Source of the DNA: an uncultured Adlercreutzia sp.
GTDB lineage: Bacteria; Actinomycetota; Coriobacteriia; Coriobacteriales; Eggerthellaceae
Length of the DNA: 64,000 nucleotides
Reading direction: 5' to 3'
Assembly: GCA_910589165.1 (NCBI GenBank)
Contig: CAJUSP010000002.1
Coordinates: forward strand, 155,884 to 219,883
This document shows, piece by piece, positions 42,001 to 51,000 of the stretch. The translations under genes were made by a program, and so were the position numbers. Numbering within the stretch: position 1 is the stretch's first letter; each line of letters starts with the position of its first letter. Below the pieces are notes generated by a model, which was not told the origin of the DNA, ran no database searches, and saw only the letters and a list, made by a program, of their open reading frames with translations.

Positions 42001-45000
42001 TCCAGTACTTGTTGTCCTTGGTGCCAATTTGCAGCTCGCTCTCGAACATGGTGCGGGCGCCGTTGGACACGTTGAAGCGGTAGGCCGCGCCGTCCTCGCC
42101 CCACCAGGCCTTGGTCTGGCCCTGGGTGGTGGCGCTGGAGGTGCTGGCCGCCAAATCGGTGAGGCTCGGCGTGTTGGCCACCGTCTCCACCGTCTTCTCG
42201 GGTTGGAAGTAGGTGCTCGCCGTCACCGAGATATTCGGCTGGCCGCCGATGGCGTACAGGTTCGCCTGGTCCTGGGCGTAGGTACGCTCGCCGTCGGAGT
42301 TGTTGCCGGAGCTGGCGCCGTTGCCAATGCCGTAGCGGGTGTTCCATGCCTCATTCGGATACAGGGCCTTAAGCTCCGAGTCGGCGTCGATGACCACGTA
42401 GTAGTTGCCCACGTAGGCGTAGCGGCCGAGGAACTGGCGGTCGATGCGGGACGCGCTCGTACCAGGGTTGCCGCCGCCCCAGCAGCCCCAGCTGTGGGTG
42501 GTGCCCACATGCACGACGTTGTAGGAGTCGCCGTAGGCGTAGGCATCGTCGGACTCGGCATAGTAGGGGTCGGTGGCGTTGTTCACGTTCGGCGAGTCGA
42601 TGCCGTAGCCGAACAGGTCCACATAGGCGTTGTCGGATACCGACAGGTGCGCGCCCACCGACTTGAACTTCACCTCGAAGTAGTAGGCGTCGCCGCCGAG
42701 CCAGGCGCTCGCGGGAATGTTGATGTTCTGGCCGTCCCAGTTGCCGCTGGCATCCTTGCCCATCCAGTTGTCCTGAATGTCCTGCCAGGTGTACACCGTG
42801 GTCACCGACTTGCTGTTCGGGTCGGCCACCGACGAGCGGCTCACAATGCGGTGCGGGTTCGAGTTCGGGTTCGCGTGGTTCCACGCCGTCAGCTGACCGC
42901 CGGAGGTCATCTTCGAATAGGCGGCCACCGAGCGCACGGTCACCGTCTCAATTTCCGCGTTGGCCAGAAGGCCGGCGGAAAGGGTCATGTAGCTCGTGTG
43001 GTAGCCGAGGTTCTTATCGAGCGCCTCGCCGGGCTTCTCCCCTGCCGTGTGCCCGTCGCCGGTGTAAGTCCAGGCGGCGTTGTCCCAACGGGGGCTCAGG
43101 TTGCCGATGGTCAGCTTCGCGCCCAGGTACATGGCGTGGTCGGAATCGTTGGTGACCACGGCGCGGTAGCCGGAGTTCTCCTCGTTGCGGTAGGCCACGG
43201 GCTTCGTGTCGCGCACCTCGGAGGAGGTGATGGGGTACTGGGTATAGTAGTTGCTGTTGAAGATGTTGCGCTCGCGCTCGGTGCCGGTGTTGTACAGCGT
43301 GGTCTTGTTCATATGGATGGTGCTGATGCCGCCGTAGGTGTTGGTCTTGCCGGCCTGGGGCGTGAGCGTCTCCTCGCCCGGCGAGTCGACCTCGGCCTCG
43401 TAGCCGTAGGCGCCCATGTTCATGGTCGGGCGGATAGGCGGCAGCGTAGAGGTAAGGCGGCCGGCGCTCGTCCAGGAACGGGTCCACTCCTCAATGGCCT
43501 GCTTGGTCTTGAAGGTGGTGTTCATCTGGATGTTGCCCAGGTTGCTCGTGCGGCCGCGCAGCTCAACGTAGGCGTTGGTGTCCTCGTTCACCCAGTTGTT
43601 GAAGGAGCCGTAATCGAGCTCCACCGACACCAGGTAGCCCTTGTTCCAGGCCGACCAGTCGATGACGTAGTTGCCCTGCCCGTCGGAGGACAGCTTAACG
43701 TAGTCGGGCATATCCACCGAGGCCGCCGCGAAGGAGCCCTCGGTGTAGCCCTTGTAGTTCGCATCGCCCGGCTTGGTGAGCGTAATGCGCTTCTGGTAGA
43801 TGTACTCCACCAGCTCGTGCAAGTCGAGGGTCTTCAGGGTGGTCTTGCCCGTATCGGTAATCTCGTAGTACTTGATGGAGGCGTCGATCACCTGGCCCGC
43901 ATGGTCGGCCAAGGTCTCGTTGCCGACGACGTTGCCCTTCATGAACAGCTCTTTGGAAAGGGTAACCTCGTGGGTCTCGAAGTCGACCAGCTGGTCCACC
44001 GCTCCGGCGGCGCTGTCCAAATCGCGCTGGTCCTTCAGCACGTGGGCCTCCAGGGGCTCAATCTTGAAGTAGGCGCCCAAGTTGATGGCGTACTTCGTGT
44101 CGTTGGCCAAGTTGATGCGGAAGCCGGAGTCCTCGTAGTCGTAGTAGGCCTTACGGGCGGGCACGTTGCTGGCATTGGTGGACCACACCGGGGCATCCGT
44201 ACCGGTCTGCGACTTCGTGCGGATACCGGAGCGGTAGCCCAGAAGCGGGCTCGAGTAGCCGTCACTCGTCAGGTAGTTCTTGTCGTCGTCCTTCGCCGTC
44301 TCGCCGCGCATGTCGGAGAAGGCCTTCACGATGGGGGTGCCGTCGGCCGGGTACGGAGCGCCGTTGAGCACGCCCTTGGAATCGACCGCAGTGTTCCACG
44401 AGGCGCGGGCGTAATCGGTGGAGAACACGCCGCCGACCCACATCTCGGCCTTGTTCACAACGGTGCCGTAAATATCCAGGTAGCCGCCGTCATCGAGCGT
44501 AAGGCCGCTGCCGAAGCCCACGAAGTGCATGTCGAGGCCGCGCAGGTAGTAGCTGCCAGCCTTCCAGGGGGCGCAGTTGGCCAGGGTCACCACGATGGTG
44601 CCGTCCATGGCCAGCGACAGGCCGTAGGTGCTCACCTGCGGGTCCCAAATGCGGTGAAGCTCGGCGTTCACGGAGGCGTCGTCGGCCCCGGCGAAGGCGG
44701 CGTTGGCCTTGCGCAGGGCGTCGCGGTCGTCGGCGGTGAACAGGTCGGTCAGGGCGCGGAAGGCCTCGCCGGGGATAGTCACCTCGCCGCCCAAGGTCTG
44801 CTCGGTCTGCACGTTAGAGGTGTTGGTGGTGGTGAACACCTTCAGGGCCAAGTCGTCGGGAATGCCGCCCTTGCGCACGTCCTTAGTCACAGCCACAGCA
44901 CCCGGGCAGGAGACGGTGTGCTGATGGGCCACGCCGCACTCGTCGGTCTCGTAGACGGTCTCGCGGGTCTCTTTCCACAGGGCCGGCGAGATGGCGATGT

Positions 45001-48000
45001 GCGAGGCCTCGAAGTCGGTGTGGCCGGCGGTGATGTAGTCGATCTTGGTGGTGTGGGCCACCGCGCCGGCGCAGCTGGCGGTGTGAATGTGGTTCTGGGT
45101 GCACAGGCACGCCGAGGTGTGGGTGTGGCCCAGGGTGGCGTTGTCGCACCGGGGCACGTAGATGGTCTCGGTCTCTTCGGTGGTCTCCGTGGCCTTGCCG
45201 GTGCCCTGGGAGTCCTTCAGCACCACGCCGGCCTTGATGACCGCGTTGCCAATATCGTAGGCCGAATCGTTGGCCACGGTGAAGCGCCAGCCGCTGCCCG
45301 GGTCGCCGATGTAGCCCTCGAAGAGCTTGTCGGCGTTGGCGTCGTCCTTCTCCACCACGCGCACCTCGTTGCCCGTGGCCTCCTTCTCGGTCACGTTGTT
45401 CTGGATGACGTTGTAGGCGAAGGTGTCGTTGCGGCGCACGCCCTGGACCGACTTGCCGTTCTTGTCGGTGCCCACGTACTTGATGTAGCTGCCGTTCTTC
45501 TGCAGGGTCAGGTAATCGGAGATATCGCGGGTGAACTCCTGGTCGACGGGCACGTTGTAGTGGAACATGCCGTCCTTGATATAACCCTTATATCCTTCTG
45601 TGTTTGTATGCTCTTCGTACTCCACGCCCTCGACGGTCACCTTGTTGCCCGTGGCGGTGAACACCGTGCTCTTGGTGTACTGCTTCTTGTCGTCGGAGTC
45701 GGTGTAGGTGAACACGCCGTCGACGATGGTGCCCTCATGGCCCGACATGTCGGAGAACAGCAGGTTGCCCTCGGCGTCTTTGCGCTGCTCCGTCGTGATG
45801 GTCACGCGCTGCTCTACCCCGCCGTCGGTGTACACGAACTCGTTGTCCTCGACGATGCCGGAATGCCCGGCGGCATCCTCGTAGATGAGGTTGTTGTTCT
45901 CGTCGAGCTTGCTGGAAGCCGACAGCTTGCTACCGGCCGCGAACATATCGGTGACGGCGTTGAACTGCGCGTCATCCTGACGCGGGTCGTCCACCGGCGC
46001 GTTGTAGGTGAACTTGCCGTTGGCCACCGAGCCGAAGTAGGTGCCGTCGCTGAAGCGGCCCGAGCCGGTCACCGAGGTGACCTCGTACACGAGGTCGGTC
46101 ATGGCCTGCTCTTCGCCGTTGGCATCCTCGTAATAGAAGATACCATCCTTCAGATAGCCCGACACGCCCTTGGTGGTGGTGTACAGGGGGAACATGGTGG
46201 CGGCGTCGAAGGGCTTGGTCTCCTCCTTCGTCTCTTCCTTGCCGTAGCGGAAGATGCGGGTGCCGTCGTCCTTCTCGATGATGATGCCCTTGTTGCCCGC
46301 GGCGTCGGTGTAGTAGATGTTGCCGTTGTTGTCGCGCTCGTATTCCAGGTTGCCCACAAAGGCGTTGGCGTCACCCGGGCGCTGCGACTCGCGCATGCCG
46401 GTGACGGTGATGCCCAGGTTGTAGGGGGCCTTGCGCGAGGTGAACGAGGCCGACGCCTTGGCGGCCACATTGCGGCCGCCGTACTGGGCGGCGATCTTCT
46501 CGTAGTTGGTGGTCAGCGTGCCGGTCATCTCCATGGTGGCCAGATCCTCGGCGGCACCCTGGATTTCCACGTACATCTTGCGGGCGCCAATCTCCTGCTT
46601 GCCCTTCAACTCGTTGAAGTTGATGGTAATGGAGACGAAGTAGCCGTTCAGCCACTGCTCGGGGGTGATGACGATGCCGTTCTTCACCCAGCCGTCCTTG
46701 GTGTCCTGGTTCGGCAGCTCGTTGCCCTTGGCATCGATGTAGTTGCCCGCGGCGTTCTTCTGGTACACCTCTTTGCCGTCCACCGTGTAGGCCTGCTTGG
46801 CCTCGATGAGGCGGGCGAGCGAGCCGTCGTCGGCCGAGAAGATGGCGTGCTTGTTCTCGAGCGCCACGCCGTTCTTCTGGCGGTAGGTGATGTCGATGGA
46901 GGCGATGTCGCTGCAGTCGAGCAACGCCTGGTTGATGCCGATGCGCTCGGTGGTGAAGCCGGCGGCGTCGGTGGCGCCGTAGGTGTTGCCCACGGTGAAG
47001 CTGGCGGGCTCCATCTTCGAGACGGAGTTGTTGTTGATCTGGAAGCGCCAGCCGGAACCGGTGCGCGACAGGATGGGCTGCTTGGCCGCCTCGGTGGGCA
47101 GGATGGCGCTCTTCTCGTCGTAGAGGTTCGCGGCCATGGCCACGGCGGTGGCGGTCACCTGCGGCGTCGGCGAGAGGGCCGACAGGAACGTGGCCGTCGA
47201 CTGCTCGGAGTACTCGGAGTTGGCCGCGTAGTTCTGGGCGGCGTGGTTCCAGGTGCGCTTGCCGTAGTTCACTTCCACGGTGTTCTTGTAGTCGGCCAGA
47301 GGCAGCGTCATGGTACCGGTGACGCGCACGGTGATGGGCAGCGTGATGCCCGGGTTCACCGGGGTGCGCATAACCATGCGAATGCGGCCGGAGAAGTTCT
47401 TGATGTCGTTCTCGTCGATGACGTCGGGGTCGGTGATGCCGGGCAGCGGGCTGATCTGGCGATCGGCCAGCTTCTGGGCGAGGCTCGTCTTCTTGTCCTC
47501 GCCGCCCAGGCGGTAGATGTGCTTGTAACGGGTAACCTCGTCGCCATCACTATTAGTAGTAGTGTAGGCGTCGGAGCGCACGTACTCCGGCGTGCCCAGG
47601 TTCACCCAGTACAGCTCGTCCTCGGTGGTCTGGTTGCCATCGTCGTCGGTCACTTCCTTCGGCACGGCCACCTGGAACTGCACCACGGCGGAGTTGTTCT
47701 GGTTCACCGCGTCGAAGCCGTCCTTGAAGTCGTCGGTCTTCGTGTCGAAGTAGCGCGAGAGGGCGGCCATCTTGTCGTCGCCGAGCGCCGAGGAGGAGTC
47801 GATCTCGAACTCCAAGTTGTACAGGCGGAAGAAGTCGGGCAGGGTGTCGATGACCGACGGGCCGAAGGAGGTGGAGCTCGCATCGGTGCCGTAGAGCGGC
47901 ATGTTGCCCGAGGTGGCGAAGTTCGCAATCTCGTAGGAGACCGGGTAGCCCAGGTAGCTGAACTTGGTGCTGGTCAGCGGCTCGGGCGTCGGGCGCGTCG

Positions 48001-51000
48001 TGGGGTTGGCCGTCGAGCCGGTGTACTTGTCGAGTACCGACTTCTCGGTGGCCATGGTGGCCTCGGGAATGCCGAAGGGGTACGAGAACTTCGGCGTGGA
48101 GTCGGACCAGGAGTAGTCCTGCTCCTTCGAGCCCAGCTTGCCGAAGAAGATGGTGGTACGGGGGCTCAGGTCCACATAGTAGCCCATGCCCTTGGAACCG
48201 ACCGTCTGGTTAATATTAGTAGTGTAGGGGAACGCCACGATAAACGAGTAGGTGCCGTGGCCCCCTTCCTGCACGCGCTCCTGCGGATACAGGTGGCCCT
48301 GGGCGTCGGTGACGGCGAAGTTCACGTAGCCGGGCATGTCGTTGGTCTGGTACGGAATGGAGGGCGTGTTGACGATGGCGTTGTTGTCCTCGTCGAAGGT
48401 GCCTTCCACGTTGAAGGTGTCATCGAGGCTGTCGTCGTAGGACAGCGTGGTGAAGGTCTCGGTCGGGTTGTCCGGGTTCGGCTTCGAGGTGTAGATGGGC
48501 CGACGCGCGTTGGCACGGGCGATGATCTGGTCCAGGTTGCTGAAGTACATCTTGTCCAGATCTTTGTAGTCCTGCTCGAGCCAGTTCGAGGTGTTGTAGA
48601 TAAGGACGCCGCCCTTGTTCGGCACGCCGATGTACTTGCGGTCCTTCGTCGTGGTGTCCGTCTCGGCCAGGGGCAGCTCGGCCTGGCGGGCCAGGTTCTT
48701 CAGCAGCTCGTTGGGGTACAGCGGGTTCAGCTGGGGCTTGCCGTCCACGTAGAGCCACTGCTGCAGGTCCTGGGGCGTCATGCCCTGGTTGTTGTTGTGC
48801 TCGGTGTTCATGGCCGTGAGGAAGTACTCGAGGTAGTCGATCTCGGCCGTACCGATAGAGGTGTTCGTGGTGGAGATCTTGTACACCATATAATTGTAGC
48901 GGTCGAACAGCACGTTGTCGGAGATGGGCTCGTAGGACGACTCCCAGGTGAGGTTCGTCTTCAGCAGCGTGATCTTGCGGATGGTGCCGTTGTAGCCCTC
49001 GCCCATGGTGGCGTTGTAGGTAGAGCCGATGCCGCCATCCGGGTAGTAGTAGCGCTCTTTGCCGCCCACCACGTCGGTGAACACGCGAGCGCGGCCGCCG
49101 TAGAGGATGGTGCCGCCGGTGTTCTCGGGGAAGTTGCCTTCCATGGACACGTTCACGTTGGGGGAACGGGACAGATGGTTGCCCACGGGCAGCTTGTGGT
49201 CGTAGCCGGAGGGGTTGTTGTCATCGGTGCCGCCGTGCCATACGAACACGAGCTGGCCCGACAGGCCGCGGCTGAAGTTCAGGCCGCGCAGCTGCTCGTA
49301 GGGAGCCGTCAGCTCGTCGAGGGTTTCCTGGGACTTGTCGTTCAGGTACTTGTCGAGGCAGATGCGCTCCTGGGGGTCAGTTTCGGGAACGATGAGGTAC
49401 ACCGACCAGTTGTTACGGTAGGCCGGCCAGTTGTCGCCGAAGTTGATGGCCATGAAGGGGTAGTTGGTGGGGTCGCTCGCATAGCCCAGGGCCGTATAGC
49501 CGCCCTTGGTGGGCTTGCCGTCGGCATCGAGGTTGCCACGCCACTCCTTGTAGCTGTAGGTGCCTTCCATACCGCCTTCACTATTAAGAGAGAGGTAGGG
49601 CACGCGGATTTCGAACTCCGTGTCCATCTCGTCGTAGCCCATGGCCTCCTTCTGAATGTTGTAGTCCATCAGAAGGGCGATGTTGCTCGCCTCGTTCGTG
49701 TGGTTGGTGTCGGAGAGGTCCACGTTGGGGTAGGTCGGCGTGCCGTCTTCCTTCACGGAGGGACGGAAGGAACCGCCCTCGAGGGACTCGGCGTACTTCA
49801 CGGCCAGCGCCGTGGAGGTGACCGACGCGGGCAGCGTGGTGTTGGTGGTGCTGCGCTTGTAGGCACCGGTGTTGTCGTCGATGGAGCCGAAGTAGTCGTT
49901 GCCGTAGAGGCCCCAGGCGCCCATGTAGCCGGTCTGGCCGGAGAAGTTGCACGAGAGCGTCAGCTTCGGGGAGTTGTTGTCATTAATAAGGTAGGTGGCG
50001 CCGCCCTTCTCGTCGGCGCCGAGCGGCGTGCCCATATCCTGGGTGACCAGATGCGGGTTGAAGTTCGTCTGGTTCAGCTTGCTGGTGGAGCTGGAGGCCG
50101 GGGGCGCGATGGCGAAGGTGGAGATGCCGAAGTCGCCCAGGCCCGCCATCATGAGGGCCGTGGACATAAGCACCGGGTCGAACGTGGAGAGGATGAGGTC
50201 CTCGTCGTCGGTGGTGTCGCCGGTGGCCTCGCGGTCGAGCGCGTCCTTCAGCTGCTCCCACGACTCCAGGCCCACCTGGTTCAGAATGTCCTCGGCGAAT
50301 TCCAGATTGTCCATATCGACGTAGTCGAGCTCGGAGGGCTCTTCCTCTTCCTGCTCGTCGTCGGCCGGCTCCTCCCCTTCCGTATCGTCGGCGGGCTCAT
50401 CGGCTTCGGGCTCGTCGGTGTCGGCGGGCTCTTCCTCATCGGCGGGCTCGTCGGCCGGCTCGTCGGTGTCGGCGGGCTCGTCGGAGGGCTCGGGCTCGGT
50501 GGGCTCGGGCTCCTCTTCGGCGGGCATCGGGAAGGTGACGCTCTGGGCGCCCAAGTCACTAATATAGGTAAGGTCTTCGTCGGCCAGAGTGTCGTTCACA
50601 GCCTCGGCCTCTTCCACCTTGTCCTCCTGGACCGCCTTGCCGGCGCCGTAGGACCACAGCATGAAGGAGGGCGTCTCGGGGTTGTGGGCCGTGCCGTCCT
50701 CGGTGGTGGTGAGGTTCGCGGTGGCATAGGGCACCGCCACGTAGATGACGCGCTCGCCGTCGGTCTCGCCCGTGAGGGCGTCGGCGGAAAGCGTGCCCTC
50801 GGCGTGCACGGTGATGTCGGCCACGCCGTCGGCAGCCTTGGTCACCGACACAGCGGCCACCTCTTCGGTGGAGCCGTCGGTGGCGCCTTCCACCGGAATG
50901 GTGACGTTGGGGATAGCCGGCACCGTGGAGGCGTCGGCCGGGTTCACGGCGGCCAGCTCGTCGGCGGTCATGCCCGTGGCGTCGAAGGCAACGATGCCGT

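Larger units (their letters stand above)
34860..47090 (-). repeat. Array of about eleven divergent ~370-residue modules
   Basis: A motif of the form G-[SA]-[GA]-[WY]-[RT]-F followed by xxxN-x-S recurs near 47060, 45290, 44120, 43165, 42080, 40940, 39570, 38470, 37235, 35985 and 34900. Examples are GSGWRFQINNNS, DSGFRINLAND, NSGYRAVVTNDS, GAGWRFTYTNY and GAGYTFTLRNAS. Spacing is about 0.95-1.8 kb. Most modules also carry a strand of the type Y-[VL]-[ED]-[LI]-x-G some 60-150 residues earlier, as in YVEIQG, YLDIYG, YVELRG and YVDLFG. This is often followed by [FL]-[ST]-T-x-Y/K and Trp. The pattern suggests a repeated beta-sandwich. I do not recognise the family. Divergence is high, so the copies are old. 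Confidence 0.7.
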
